NCBI RefSeq assembly: GCF_014196925.1
Contig: NZ_JACIEN010000003.1
Location: 124,001-188,000, forward strand
Direction of reading: 5' to 3'
DNA length: 64,000 bases
From: Chelatococcus caeni
GTDB taxonomy: Bacteria; Pseudomonadota; Alphaproteobacteria; Rhizobiales; Beijerinckiaceae
The notes under the pieces are model-generated. The model was not told where the DNA came from. It saw only the letters and a list, made by a program, of their open reading frames with translations, and ran no database searches. This document shows, piece by piece, positions 26,074-34,660 of the stretch (position 1 is its first letter; each line of letters opens with the position of its first letter). A program made the position numbers and the translations under genes.

Positions 26074-27885
26074 TTGTCAGCCCAGCCCCTCGATATCCTC
26101 AAGACCGTCTATGGCTATGGCGCCTTCCGCGGACGTCAGGCGGAGATCATCGACCACGTGATCGCCGGCCGGCACGCCTTCGTGCTGATGCCCACCGGCG
26201 GCGGCAAGTCGTTGTGCTACCAGATCCCGGCGCTGGTGCGCCGCGGCACCGGGCTCGTCGTCTCGCCCCTCATCGCCCTGATGGAGGACCAGGTCGCGAC
26301 GCTGCGCCAGGCGGGCGTGCGCGCGGCGGCGCTCAACTCGCGCATCTGGGGCGCGGAGAAGGACGAGCTCTGGCGCGAGGTGGGACGTGGCGAGATCGAT
26401 CTCCTCTACATGGCGCCGGAGACCCTGCTCAGGCCCGAGACGCTCGAGCGGCTGAAGTCCGTTCCCCTGTCCCTCATCGCCATCGACGAGGCCCATTGCC
26501 TCTCGCAATGGGGGCACGACTTCCGGCCCGAGTACCGCGCGCTCGACGTGCTGGTCGACCTCTTTCCCGACGTGCCGCGCATGGCGCTGACGGCCACGGC
26601 CGACGCCCCGACGCGCGAGGAGATCGTCGCCCATCTCGCCATCGGCACGGAAAACAGCTTCGTCGCCGGCTTCGACCGGCCCAACATCCGCTACGGCGTC
26701 GCCGAGAAGCAGGGCACGACCCAGCAGCTGCTGCGCTTTCTCAGCACCCGCAAGGGCGAGAGCGGCATCGTCTACTGCCTGTCGAAGCGCAAGACCGAGG
26801 AAGTGGCGGCGACGCTCAACGCCCACGGTTTCACCGCCCTCGCCTATCACGCCGGCATGGACATGGCAGCGCGGGAGGCCAACCAGCGCCGCTTCCAGCA
26901 CGGCGAGGGCCTCGTCATGGTGGCCACGATCGCCTTCGGCATGGGCATCGACAAGCCGGACGTGCGCTTCGTGCTGCATGTCGACCTGCCGGCCAGCATC
27001 GAGGCCTACTACCAGGAGACCGGCCGCGCCGGCCGTGACGGGCTGCCCGCCGAGACGCTGATGCTCTACGGCGCCGAGGACATGGCGCTGCGCCGCCGCT
27101 TCATCGACGAATCGGACGCTCCTACCGAGCGCAAGCGCATGGAGCACCGCAAGCTCGATGCGCTGCTCGGCTTCGCCGAATCCTGCCAGTGCCGCCGTCA
27201 GGTGCTGCTGCGCTATTTCGGCGACGATGGCCCGCCCTGCGGCAATTGCGACGTCTGCCTCGACCCGCCGGAGACCTTCGACGGCACCATCGCCGCCCAG
27301 AAGCTGCTGTCATGCATCCACCGCACGGGCGAGCGCTTCGGCCAGGGCCATGTCGTCGCCGTGCTCCTGGGCGAGGAGGACGAGCGCATCGAGCGGCTCG
27401 GGCACGACAAGCTCTCCACCTACGGCATCGGCCGGGAGTTCGACCGCAGCCAGTGGCGCTCCATCATCCGGCAGCTCGTCGCCCACGGTCTGGTGATCGT
27501 CGACGTCGCCGGGCACGGCAGCCTCTCCATCTCCGCCAAGGGGGCGAGCTTCCTGCGCGAGCGGTCCTCGATCATGCTGCGGGCGCTGAAGAAGCCGAAG
27601 CCCGGCGGCCGGAAGGCGGCGCGCCGGCAGGCGGTCGAGGCGCTGCCGGAGGGCGACCGCGAGCTCTTCGAGAAGCTGCGCGCGCGGCGCCTCGAACTGG
27701 CGAAGGAGCAGAACGTGCCGCCCTACGTCATCTTCCACGACCGCACGCTGCAGGAAATGGCGGCGCGCACGCCGCGCACCCGCTCCGACCTCGCGGCCAT
27801 CTCCGGCGTCGGCGAGTCGAAGCTCACCCGCTATGCCGAGGCCTTTCTCGCGGTCATCACGACGCATGCGGACGACGCACGCTGA
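26074..27885 (+). CDS. recQ: ATP-dependent DNA helicase RecQ
   Basis: A 603-residue superfamily 2, 3'-5' DNA helicase for recombination and fork repair. In order: Walker A PTGGGKSLCYQ, DEAH box IDEAHCLSQWGHDF, helicase motifs up to QETGRAGRDG, the RecQ-C-terminal zinc cysteines (CQCRRQ ... CGNCDVC), a winged helix, and a C-terminal HRDC domain (SDLAAISGVGESKLTRYAEA). The start is TTG at 26074, giving the normal family N terminus (SAQPLDILKTVYGYGAFRG); its ribosome-binding site is weak. Confidence 0.94.
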   Translation: MSAQPLDILKTVYGYGAFRGRQAEIIDHVIAGRHAFVLMPTGGGKSLCYQIPALVRRGTGLVVSPLIALMEDQVATLRQAGVRAAALNSRIWGAEKDELWREVGRGEIDLLYMAPETLLRPETLERLKSVPLSLIAIDEAHCLSQWGHDFRPEYRALDVLVDLFPDVPRMALTATADAPTREEIVAHLAIGTENSFVAGFDRPNIRYGVAEKQGTTQQLLRFLSTRKGESGIVYCLSKRKTEEVAATLNAHGFTALAYHAGMDMAAREANQRRFQHGEGLVMVATIAFGMGIDKPDVRFVLHVDLPASIEAYYQETGRAGRDGLPAETLMLYGAEDMALRRRFIDESDAPTERKRMEHRKLDALLGFAESCQCRRQVLLRYFGDDGPPCGNCDVCLDPPETFDGTIAAQKLLSCIHRTGERFGQGHVVAVLLGEEDERIERLGHDKLSTYGIGREFDRSQWRSIIRQLVAHGLVIVDVAGHGSLSISAKGASFLRERSSIMLRALKKPKPGGRKAARRQAVEALPEGDRELFEKLRARRLELAKEQNVPPYVIFHDRTLQEMAARTPRTRSDLAAISGVGESKLTRYAEAFLAVITTHADDAR

Positions 27886-27891
27886 ACACGC

Positions 27892-28422
27892 TCAGTCGAG
27901 CCGCTTCAGCCCCGCCGCGAACCGGCGCCAGTTGCCGACATAGCCCATGGCCGACAGCCTGAGCCCGGCGAGGGCCTTCTCGTCGAGGGCGCGCACCGCC
28001 CGGGCCGGCGCCCCGACGATGAGCGAGCCGTCGGGAAACTCCTTGCCCTCGGTGACGAGCGCATTGGCGCCGACGAGGCAGTTGTTGCCGATGCGCGCGC
28101 CGTTGAGCACCGTGGCGCCCATGCCAATGAGCGTGGAGGCGCCGATGCGGCAGCCGTGCAGGACCGCATGGTGGCCGATGGTGCAATCCGGCCCCACGGT
28201 GAGCGGAAAGCCCATGTCCGTGTGCAGCATGGCGCCTTCCTGAATGTTGGAGCGGTCGCCGATGTCGATCAGCTCGTTGTCGCCGCGCAGCACGGCGCCG
28301 AACCAGACCCCGACCTCGTCGCCGAGCCGGACACGGCCGATCACATGCGCATCGGGCGCGATCCAGAAGCGGTCGGCGGCGGGCAATTCGGGGCTGAGAT
28401 CGCCAAGGGCATAGACGGGCAT
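27892..28422 (-). CDS. Gamma carbonic anhydrase-like protein
   Basis: A 176-residue left-handed beta-helix protein of the gamma carbonic anhydrase / PaaY group. Hexapeptide repeats run through the body, and metal-type histidines appear in MLHTDMGF and GHHAVLHGC. Members bind zinc or iron at subunit interfaces and may hydrate CO2 or hydrolyse thioesters. The start at 28422 (MPVYALGDLSP) has GGAG upstream. Convergent with recQ, with 6 bp between stops. Confidence 0.87.
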   Translation of the reverse strand: MPVYALGDLSPELPAADRFWIAPDAHVIGRVRLGDEVGVWFGAVLRGDNELIDIGDRSNIQEGAMLHTDMGFPLTVGPDCTIGHHAVLHGCRIGASTLIGMGATVLNGARIGNNCLVGANALVTEGKEFPDGSLIVGAPARAVRALDEKALAGLRLSAMGYVGNWRRFAAGLKRLD

Positions 28423-28592
28423 CACGGTCTCCACAGTCGATTGCGCAAGGAGGGCCCGCCGGCGGGCTCGCGTCAAGTGCACCTTTCCTCTTCAGGAAGC
28501 CCCGCGCCACCCCGCTTGGTTAACGCGGCTTTAGGCAAGATGGCGCAATTTGGCCGCAGCCGCCGTCCGGCGGTCTGGAGATCACGTCAACC

Positions 28593-29264
28593 ATGGTCCT
28601 CGCAGCGGAAAGGCTCTTCTCTGTCGTTGCCCGGCGGCCTTCGGTCCTGCTGCGGCTGTCGCTCGCCGCGGCGGCCGCCGGCGCCGCCGCCCTGGCGGGC
28701 ATCGCCTTCCTGCGTCCCGCAGCGCCGCAGAAGCCTGCCCCCGCCCGCATCGACTACGAACTCGCCGGCCACCCGCTGAGCGTGCCCGCATCCTGGCTGC
28801 GCGAGACGATGGATCGCTCGGGCGGCACGGTGCCCCGGCTCGATCTCGCCATTCCCTGGCCGGGCGCCGCGGCCGACGGCGAGGCCGAGATCGTCGCCGT
28901 CACCCTCGTCCCGGCGGACGCGGCGCTCGATCCGGCCGAGCGGCCGGCGAAGCTCTATATGCGCTTCCTCACGCCCGAGACCTGGTCCACGCCCGGCGGC
29001 CTCGTGCTGCGCCGTTTCCGCCCCGGCACGCCCTACGAGGGCGAGGAGCTTTATCTCGCCCCGCCCGACGGGCGGCGCTTCTTCGCCCGCTGCACGCGCC
29101 AGGCCGCGACGGCTGTCATCGCGCCGCTCTGCACCACGGTGATGCGCCTTGCCGGCATCGACGTCATGCTGCGCTTCGGCCCGGAACGGCTCGCCGACTG
29201 GGCCCGCCTCGGCGCGGGCGCCGAACGGCTCATCGCGATCATGGCGCCGCCCGAGCCGCAATGA
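28593..29264 (+). CDS. Membrane-anchored protein of unknown function
   Basis: A 223-residue protein with a single N-terminal membrane anchor (LLRLSLAAAAAGAAALAGIAFL, about residues 20-41) and a periplasmic-side domain rich in Pro, Leu and Arg. The phrase PLSVPASWLRETMDRSGGTV and a late pair of cysteines (ARCTRQ ... PLCTT) are conserved-looking, but no family is recognised. It lies divergent from the carbonic anhydrase and ends in a strong bidirectional terminator. Confidence 0.7.
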   Translation: MVLAAERLFSVVARRPSVLLRLSLAAAAAGAAALAGIAFLRPAAPQKPAPARIDYELAGHPLSVPASWLRETMDRSGGTVPRLDLAIPWPGAAADGEAEIVAVTLVPADAALDPAERPAKLYMRFLTPETWSTPGGLVLRRFRPGTPYEGEELYLAPPDGRRFFARCTRQAATAVIAPLCTTVMRLAGIDVMLRFGPERLADWARLGAGAERLIAIMAPPEPQ

Positions 29265-29276
29265 CGGCCGGCAACG

Positions 29277-29313
29277 AAAAAGGGGCGCGCCCGTCGCCGG
29301 GCGCGCCCCTTTT
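29277..29313. terminator. Bidirectional intrinsic terminator
   Basis: A perfect 12-bp GC stem (GGGGCGCGCCCG / CGGGCGCGCCCC, loop TCGC) is flanked by AAAAA on the left and TTTT on the right. It separates convergent genes. Confidence 0.88.
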
Positions 29314-29332
29314 CGATGGATGCCTTGTCGGC

Positions 29333-29545
29333 TCAGTCCTCGAGATCGGCGTCGAGGATCGCCATCTGGAAGCTGTAGGACTTGTCGCCGTCCTCGTCGT
29401 CGAGGAAGAGCACACCAATGAACTCTTCCCCGATATAGACCTCCGCCGAGTCGGTCTTGCGCGGACGCGCAACGACGCGGATGCCGGCATTGGCGAAGGT
29501 GCGGCGCAGAAACCGCTCGACTTTGGCAAGTTCGTTCTTGTCCAT
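29333..29545 (-). CDS. DUF3126 family protein
   Basis: A 70-residue protein of the small DUF3126 family (MDKNELAKVERFLRRTFANA, then RKTDSAEVYIGEEFIGVLF, then DEDGDKSYSFQMAILD). Mixed alpha/beta with an acidic end; function unknown. In Rhizobiales it very often lies just after cysE, as here (about 80 bp), which suggests a link to cysteine or sulfur metabolism, but only by context. GAGAGG precedes the ATG. Confidence 0.88.
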   Translation of the reverse strand: MDKNELAKVERFLRRTFANAGIRVVARPRKTDSAEVYIGEEFIGVLFLDDEDGDKSYSFQMAILDADLED

Positions 29546-29625
29546 GGCGCCGCCTCTCGTGTTCGGGTCTTCGGAAGGGCCCCCGCTTGCCACGGAACGA
29601 GGCCCACGGGCAAGAGCGAAGGTCC

Positions 29626-30465
29626 TCAATCCCCCAACTTCTCGGCGAGGATCTGGTCCATGCTGCGCGCCGGCTCGGCGCAGCCGGCCGTGCCGACGAC
29701 CCGCGCCGGCACGCCCGCGACCGTCGTGTTGCGCGGCACCGCGTGCAGCACGACCGAGCCGGCGGCGACGCGGGCGCACTGCCCCACCTCGATATTGCCG
29801 AGGATCTTGGCGCCGGCTCCGATCAGCACGCCCTGGCGGATCTTGGGATGGCGGTCGCCCCGCTCCTTGCCCGTGCCCCCGAGGGTGACGCCCTGCAGGA
29901 TCGAGACATTGTCCTCGACGACGGCGGTCTGGCCGACGACGAGCCCCGTGGCATGGTCGAGGAAGATGCCCTTGCCGATGCGGGCCGCGGGGTTGATGTC
30001 CGTCTGGAACACCTCGGACGAGCGGCTCTGCAGGTAGAGCGCGAAGTCGCGCCGCCCCTGCTGCCACAGCCAGTGCGCCAGCCGGTAGGTCTGGATGGCG
30101 TGGAAGCCCTTGAAGTAGAGCACCGGCTCGATGAGCCGCGTGCAGGCCGGGTCACGGTCGGCGACGGCGACGATGTCCGCCCGGAAGGCCTCGCCGATCT
30201 CGGGCGAATGGGCGACCGCGGCGCTGAACGCCTGGCTGACCAGCTCGCTGGAGACGACATCGTGGTCGAGCCGCGAGGCGACGCGGTGGATGATGGCCGA
30301 TTCCAGCGTGTCGTGGTTGAGGATGGTGGCGATGACGAAGCCGGCGAGCTCCGGCTCACGCGTCACCACCGCCTCGGCTTCCTCACGCAGTCGCGTCCAC
30401 ACCGGATCGACCGCCTCGAGGCCGTGGCGCCTGTGCTCGCTCGCCTTCGTCTGACCGGGGGCCAT
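29626..30465 (-). CDS. cysE: Serine O-acetyltransferase
   Basis: A 279-residue enzyme that acetylates L-serine from acetyl-CoA, the committed step to cysteine. The helical SATase N-terminal domain (DPVWTRLREEAEAVVTREPE) leads into the left-handed beta-helix with GKGIFLDHATGLVVGQTAVV and GGTGKERGDRHPKI, the acetyl-CoA loop. The start at 30465 follows GGAG. A longer frame upstream is not family-like. The C-terminal tail may bind cysteine synthase; feedback inhibition by cysteine is usual in the family. Confidence 0.93.
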   Translation of the reverse strand: MAPGQTKASEHRRHGLEAVDPVWTRLREEAEAVVTREPELAGFVIATILNHDTLESAIIHRVASRLDHDVVSSELVSQAFSAAVAHSPEIGEAFRADIVAVADRDPACTRLIEPVLYFKGFHAIQTYRLAHWLWQQGRRDFALYLQSRSSEVFQTDINPAARIGKGIFLDHATGLVVGQTAVVEDNVSILQGVTLGGTGKERGDRHPKIRQGVLIGAGAKILGNIEVGQCARVAAGSVVLHAVPRNTTVAGVPARVVGTAGCAEPARSMDQILAEKLGD

Positions 30466-30787
30466 GCTCGTCTCCTCGTCATTGCGCGCCCACGGCCGGA
30501 CGGTTCGGCCCCACCGCAAGGTCCGCCTAAGTTAGGGCGCCGTGGCCGGCGCGCCAAGGGGGCACCCGGGACGGTCTTGCGGCAGATCGTGCCGTCGCCG
30601 ACCCCTGAGCGGCAGATCGCCCGTTCGCCGCACGACCCGCTTGTGGCGGCCATCCCGCGGCCCTCACGCGCCGGCGGCCGGGTCGCACCATGCACTTGTC
30701 GCCGTATATGATCGACCGGTCGTGCCGAGTCGGCGCGATCAGCAAGCCAGGATTCAATGAGCCAGGATCAGTGAGCGAGACCTGCCG
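30466..30787. other. Gap between cysE and the enoyl-CoA hydratase gene
   Basis: A 320-bp divergent intergenic region without a convincing gene. It must carry promoters for both sides. The only clear landmark is a 10-bp palindrome at 30713-30722, described separately. Confidence 0.5.
30713..30722. promoter_or_regulatory. CGACCGGTCG palindrome before the enoyl-CoA hydratase gene
   Basis: A perfect 10-bp palindrome immediately follows a TATATGAT sequence, about 65 bp upstream of the start codon. It could be a TetR/FadR-type operator; symmetry does not extend further, so confidence is low. Confidence 0.3.
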
Positions 30788-31588
30788 ATGCCCGCCCCCG
30801 CCGCCTCCCACAGCCTGCGCCTGTCCGTCGCCTCCGGCGTGGCGACGCTGACCATCGACAACGAGGCACGCCGCAACGCCATCGATTTCGCCACCTGGCG
30901 CGCCTTTCCGCAGGTCATGGCAACCCTGGGCGCAAACGAAGACGTACGCGTCGTCGTCATCCGCGGCGCGGGCGAGGTCGCCTTCACGGCCGGCGCTGAC
31001 ATCGGCGAGTTCGGCTCGCTCAGGGCGAGCCCGGAGGGCGGGCGCGCCTACGAGGCGGCGAATCTCGCCGCCTTCGAGGCCGTCGCCGCCTGTCCGAAGC
31101 CGGTGCTCGCCCTGATCCGGGGCTTCTGCCTCGGCGGAGGGCTCGGCATCGCGCTGGCCTGCGACCTGCGCATCGCCGCCGACGATGCCGTCTTCGCTAT
31201 TCCCGCCGCGCGGCTCGGCGTCGGTTATCCGCCGGCCGGCATGGGCATGATCGTCGCCGCCATCGGCGCGGCCGCCGCCAAGGACCTCATCTTCACCGCC
31301 CGCCGCATCGAGGCGGCGGAGGCGCTCGCCCTCGGCCTCGTCCAGAAGGTGGTGCCCGCCGACGATATCGAGCGCGCAGCCGCCAGCCTTGCCACGACCA
31401 TCGCCGCGAATGCGCCGCTGACCATCCGCGCCGCCAAGGCGGCCATCGCCACGGCCGCGGGCCTGCCCGGCGCTGGCACGCCGGACGACCTCCAGGCCCT
31501 GGCCGATGCCTGCTTCGCCAGCGCCGATTATGCGGAAGGCTGCGCCGCCTTCCTCGGCAAACGCACGCCCCGCTTCACCGGGCGATGA
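30788..31588 (+). CDS. Enoyl-CoA hydratase/isomerase family protein
   Basis: A 266-residue crotonase-fold enzyme. The oxyanion-hole segments FTAGADIGEFG and GFCLGGGLGIALACDLRIAA are conserved. The catalytic glutamates of classical hydratases are not both obvious (the second region reads PAARLGVGYPPAGMG), so it may be an isomerase, lyase or other crotonase. It lies directly ahead of a NUDIX gene with 13 bp between them and is probably co-transcribed. Substrate unknown. Confidence 0.85.
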   Translation: MPAPAASHSLRLSVASGVATLTIDNEARRNAIDFATWRAFPQVMATLGANEDVRVVVIRGAGEVAFTAGADIGEFGSLRASPEGGRAYEAANLAAFEAVAACPKPVLALIRGFCLGGGLGIALACDLRIAADDAVFAIPAARLGVGYPPAGMGMIVAAIGAAAAKDLIFTARRIEAAEALALGLVQKVVPADDIERAAASLATTIAANAPLTIRAAKAAIATAAGLPGAGTPDDLQALADACFASADYAEGCAAFLGKRTPRFTGR

Positions 31589-31601
31589 GGTGAGGACGGT
31601 G

Positions 31602-32033
31602 ATGGAACGCAAGCGTCTCAGGATCGCCGTCGCGGCCGTGCGCGACGAAAAGGGGCGCCTCCTCGTCGTGCGCAAGCACGGCAGCGACGTCTTCATCCAG
31701 CCCGGTGGCAAGATCGAGGAGGGAGAAGCGCCCGAGGCCGCCCTCGCGCGCGAACTCGCCGAGGAGCTCGGCGTCGCGCCGCAGCCCGGCACGCTCCGCC
31801 CGCTCGGCGTCTTCACGGCGCCCGCCGCCAACGAGCCGGATACCGATGTCCTCGCCCATCTCTTTGCCGCGCGCCTTGCCGGCACGCCGCATGCCGCTGC
31901 CGAGATCGCGGAACTGGCATGGCTCCCCTTGCACGAGGCCGATCGCTGGCGCCTCGCCAGCCTGATCCGTGACACGGTCCTGCCGCTGCTTGCAAAAGCG
32001 ATTCCCGCTCAGGAGCTTGGCAGCGCGCGCTGA
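31602..32033 (+). CDS. NUDIX hydrolase
   Basis: A 143-residue NUDIX pyrophosphatase. The full Nudix box is present: GGKIEEGEAPEAALARELAE followed directly by ELGV, matching G-x5-E-x7-R-E-U-x-E-E-x-G-U. Such enzymes remove nucleoside diphosphate-X compounds. Second gene after the crotonase, starting 13 bp later with GAGGACGG upstream. Its last codons already contain the first GATTC site of the array that follows, and the stop codon overlaps the second. Confidence 0.88.
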   Translation: MERKRLRIAVAAVRDEKGRLLVVRKHGSDVFIQPGGKIEEGEAPEAALARELAEELGVAPQPGTLRPLGVFTAPAANEPDTDVLAHLFAARLAGTPHAAAEIAELAWLPLHEADRWRLASLIRDTVLPLLAKAIPAQELGSAR

Positions 32034-32170
32034 ATCAGTTCGCGAAACGCACGGGTATCCGTTGAATCAGTTTCTCAACTGGCGGATTCGGCACGCGAAG
32101 TCGCTGAATCTGTTTCTCAAGCGCCGGAATCATCGCTCGAGCTTTCACCAGCAAGCGATTCAGGCGATTC
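32000..32170. repeat. Regularly spaced GAATC/GATTC (GANTC) array
   Basis: Eight GAWTC words start at 32000, 32032, 32064, 32085, 32106, 32127, 32157 and 32166. The steps are 32, 32, 21, 21, 21, 30 and 9 bp, near multiples of one DNA turn. GANTC is the target of the alphaproteobacterial cell-cycle methylase CcrM. Sites 3 and 5 share the longer core GAATC-GTTTCTCAA. The array starts in the end of the NUDIX gene and fills the gap to the convergent hydrolase gene. Confidence 0.8.
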
Positions 32171-32182
32171 CGCTTTTCGCCC

Positions 32183-32953
32183 TCACGCCTCGTCCTGCTC
32201 GGCGAGGAAGGCGATGACGCCCTGTTTGTGCACCTTGTCGCCCACGGCGAGGTTGTGGTCCCGGCCGGGAATGTCGAGCGCCCGCCCGTTGGGCAGGAGA
32301 GCGGCGAGCTCGTGCGGCGAGCCGGCGATGGGGTCGTTGGTGCCGACGGCGACGAGCACCGGCACGGCGATCGTCCCCACCTCCTCGCGCGTCAGCGTCT
32401 GGCGCGAGCCGCGGATGCAGGCGGCGAGCGCCTCAAGGTCGCTCTTCGTCTGCTCGGCGAAGGCGCGGAACATGCGCTGCATCGGATCCGTCAGCCCATC
32501 GAGCGACGGCGCCTCCATCGCATCGGCGATGCCGAGCGGCAGGCCGACGCCGTGGATGAGATGAATGCCGAGCCCGCCGAGCACGGCCGAGCGCACGCGG
32601 CCCGGGTGACGCAGGGCGAGATGCGCCGTGATGCGCGCGCCCATGGAATAGCCGACGACATCCGCCTCGGCGAGGTCGAGATGGTCCATCAGCCGCCGCA
32701 CGTCCTCGGCCATCACGTCGGAATGATAGGCCGAGGGCTCGTAGAGCTTCTCGCTCTGCCCGTGGCCGCGGTTGTCGAGCGCGATGACGCGCCGCCCGGC
32801 GCGCGCCAGCGTCGTCGTCCACAGCGTGTTCGCCCAGTTGACCGCGTGGTTCGAGGCGAAGCCGTGCACCAGGATGACGGGGCGCCCCTCACCCTCGTGC
32901 GCGGGAACGTCGACATAGGCGAGGCGGACGCCGTCGGAACTGAAGAAATGCAT
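32183..32953 (-). CDS. Alpha/beta-fold hydrolase
   Basis: A 256-residue alpha/beta hydrolase. The oxyanion motif ILVHGFASN, the nucleophile elbow GYSMGA (Ser), the acid in VGTNDP and the catalytic His in GRDHNLAV are all present, so the triad is complete. Similar proteins act as esterases or C-C hydrolases. The start at 32953 (MHFFSSDGVRLAYVD) follows GAGAG; the longer frame is not family-like. Convergent with the NUDIX gene across the GANTC array. Confidence 0.87.
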   Translation of the reverse strand: MHFFSSDGVRLAYVDVPAHEGEGRPVILVHGFASNHAVNWANTLWTTTLARAGRRVIALDNRGHGQSEKLYEPSAYHSDVMAEDVRRLMDHLDLAEADVVGYSMGARITAHLALRHPGRVRSAVLGGLGIHLIHGVGLPLGIADAMEAPSLDGLTDPMQRMFRAFAEQTKSDLEALAACIRGSRQTLTREEVGTIAVPVLVAVGTNDPIAGSPHELAALLPNGRALDIPGRDHNLAVGDKVHKQGVIAFLAEQDEA

Positions 32954-33159
32954 GTCTCTCTCGCTCGTGCAGCCCGACGCTAGGGGCTGCGGGTTTCCAT
33001 CGGGTGAACACATGCCCGGGGCTGAGGCCGGCCAGCGCCGGGCAAGCGTGAGGTTATTCATTTGTCGCAGCCGCAGGCGAAAAACCGGTCTCCACTTTTT
33101 CGCACCATGCTCTATGGTGCGCCGCAAATCGCTGATCCGCCAAGATGAGGTCAATGGCA

Positions 33160-33414
33160 ATGGCCGCGAAATCCGTCCCCCACTTCCACAACGATGCGGG
33201 CGTCGCCGTCATCCACGTCGGCGTGCACGAGTTCATGTGCATCGGGGCCAAGCCGCCCTTCGACCATCCCCACGTCTTCCTCGACATGGGCGACGACAAC
33301 GAGATCGTCTGCCCCTATTGCTCGACGCTCTACCGCTACAAGGCGACGCTCAGGGCCGAGGAGAGCGAGCCGGCCGACTGCCTGTGGCACGCGGAAGCCG
33401 CCACGGCCGCCTGA
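33160..33414 (+). CDS. Zinc-finger (CHCC-type) domain protein
   Basis: An 84-residue zf-CHCC protein related to the mitochondrial complex I subunit NDUFS6. The zinc ligands lie in FDHPHVFLDMG and EIVCPYCSTLYRY, preceded by HEFMCIGAKPP. In Alphaproteobacteria these small proteins are associated with respiratory complex I or its assembly. The start is uncertain: ATGs at 33145, 33154 and 33160 are in frame, and GAGG at 33147-33150 is best spaced from the third. It lies 18 bp before a FAD monooxygenase. Confidence 0.85.
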   Translation: MAAKSVPHFHNDAGVAVIHVGVHEFMCIGAKPPFDHPHVFLDMGDDNEIVCPYCSTLYRYKATLRAEESEPADCLWHAEAATAA

Positions 33415-33432
33415 GGCCGGCGGAGCCCGATC

Positions 33433-34656
33433 ATGCCTCAGAGCACGCCACCGGCCGTCGTCGTCGGCGCCGGCATCGGCGGCCTGACCACGGCACTTCT
33501 CCTCGCCCGCCAGGGCCGGGCCGTCACGCTGCTCGAGCGGCGCACCACGCTCGAGGAGGCCGGCGCCGGCATCCAGCTCTCGCCCAACGCCAGCCGCGTG
33601 CTCGTCGCCCTTGGCCTCGCCCCGGCGCTCACGCGTCAGGCGGTGACGCCCGACGAGCTCGTCGTCCGCTCGCTGTCATCCGGCCGCCGGCTGGCGACGA
33701 TGCCCCTCGGCGAGACGATGCGCGCGCGCTTCGGCGCGCCCTACTGGGTGATCCACCGGGCCGACCTGCACACCTTGCTGCTCGACGCCGCGCGCGGCGA
33801 GCCGAACATCCGCATGGCCGTCGGCCGCAAGGTCACCGGGGTTACGGTCGATGGGGACAAGGCGCGCCTCGCCGTCGAAACCGCCGGCGGTGCCAGCGAG
33901 GAGCGCGAGGCCGGCCTCGTCGTCGGCGCCGACGGCATCTGGTCGTCGGTGCGCCCGGCGCTCGGGGATGCCCGCAAGCCCGTCTACCGCGGCTATGCCG
34001 CCTGGCGCGCCACCATCCCGGCCGGCGAGGCGCCGGAGGAGATGGCCGGCAACATCACGGGCCTGTGGCTCGGCCGCGGCATGCACCTCGTGCACTACCC
34101 GGTCAGCCGCGGCCGGCTGATCAACATCGTCCTCGTCGCGCGGGCGGAAGGCTCGGTGAGCGAGTGGAACAGCAAGGCCCATGAGGCTGATGTCGCGCGG
34201 CACCTCGCCCGCGCCGTGCCTGCGCTCAGCGCCCTCGCCGACCGGTCGCTCGACTGGCGCGTCTGGTCCCTCTTCGACCTGCCGCCGCCGCGCCCCTGGG
34301 GGCTTGGGCCGGTCACGCTCCTCGGAGATGCCGCCCATCCCGTGCTGCCCTTCCTTGCCCAGGGCGGTGCGCTCGCCATCGAGGATGCGGCGGTCCTCGC
34401 CGATACGCTCGCCGGTGAGCCAAACGACGTACCCGCGGCCCTGCGCGCCTACGAGGCGGCCCGGCAGCCGCGCGCCGTGCACGTGCAGCAGGCGGCGCGC
34501 GAGAACGGCCGGGTCTACCACATGGCGGCCCCGCTCTCGCTCATGCGCAACCTCGTCATGTCGCGCCTGAGCGGCGAGGCGATGCTGGCGCGTTACGCCT
34601 GGCTCTACGGATGGGAGCCGCCGCAGCGGCGCGACGCCCGGCTGAGCGCGGCCTGA
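33433..34656 (+). CDS. FAD-dependent monooxygenase (UbiH / salicylate hydroxylase type)
   Basis: A 407-residue class A flavoprotein monooxygenase. The N-terminal dinucleotide motif VVVGAGIGGLTTALLLARQG, the central GADGIWSSVR (DG motif) and the late GDAAHPVLPFLAQGG motif are all intact. It likely hydroxylates an aromatic or quinoid compound with NAD(P)H and O2. Close behind the zinc-finger gene; convergent with msrA, with a 4-bp gap. Substrate not predictable. Confidence 0.88.
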   Translation: MPQSTPPAVVVGAGIGGLTTALLLARQGRAVTLLERRTTLEEAGAGIQLSPNASRVLVALGLAPALTRQAVTPDELVVRSLSSGRRLATMPLGETMRARFGAPYWVIHRADLHTLLLDAARGEPNIRMAVGRKVTGVTVDGDKARLAVETAGGASEEREAGLVVGADGIWSSVRPALGDARKPVYRGYAAWRATIPAGEAPEEMAGNITGLWLGRGMHLVHYPVSRGRLINIVLVARAEGSVSEWNSKAHEADVARHLARAVPALSALADRSLDWRVWSLFDLPPPRPWGLGPVTLLGDAAHPVLPFLAQGGALAIEDAAVLADTLAGEPNDVPAALRAYEAARQPRAVHVQQAARENGRVYHMAAPLSLMRNLVMSRLSGEAMLARYAWLYGWEPPQRRDARLSAA

Positions 34657-34660
34657 TCTA

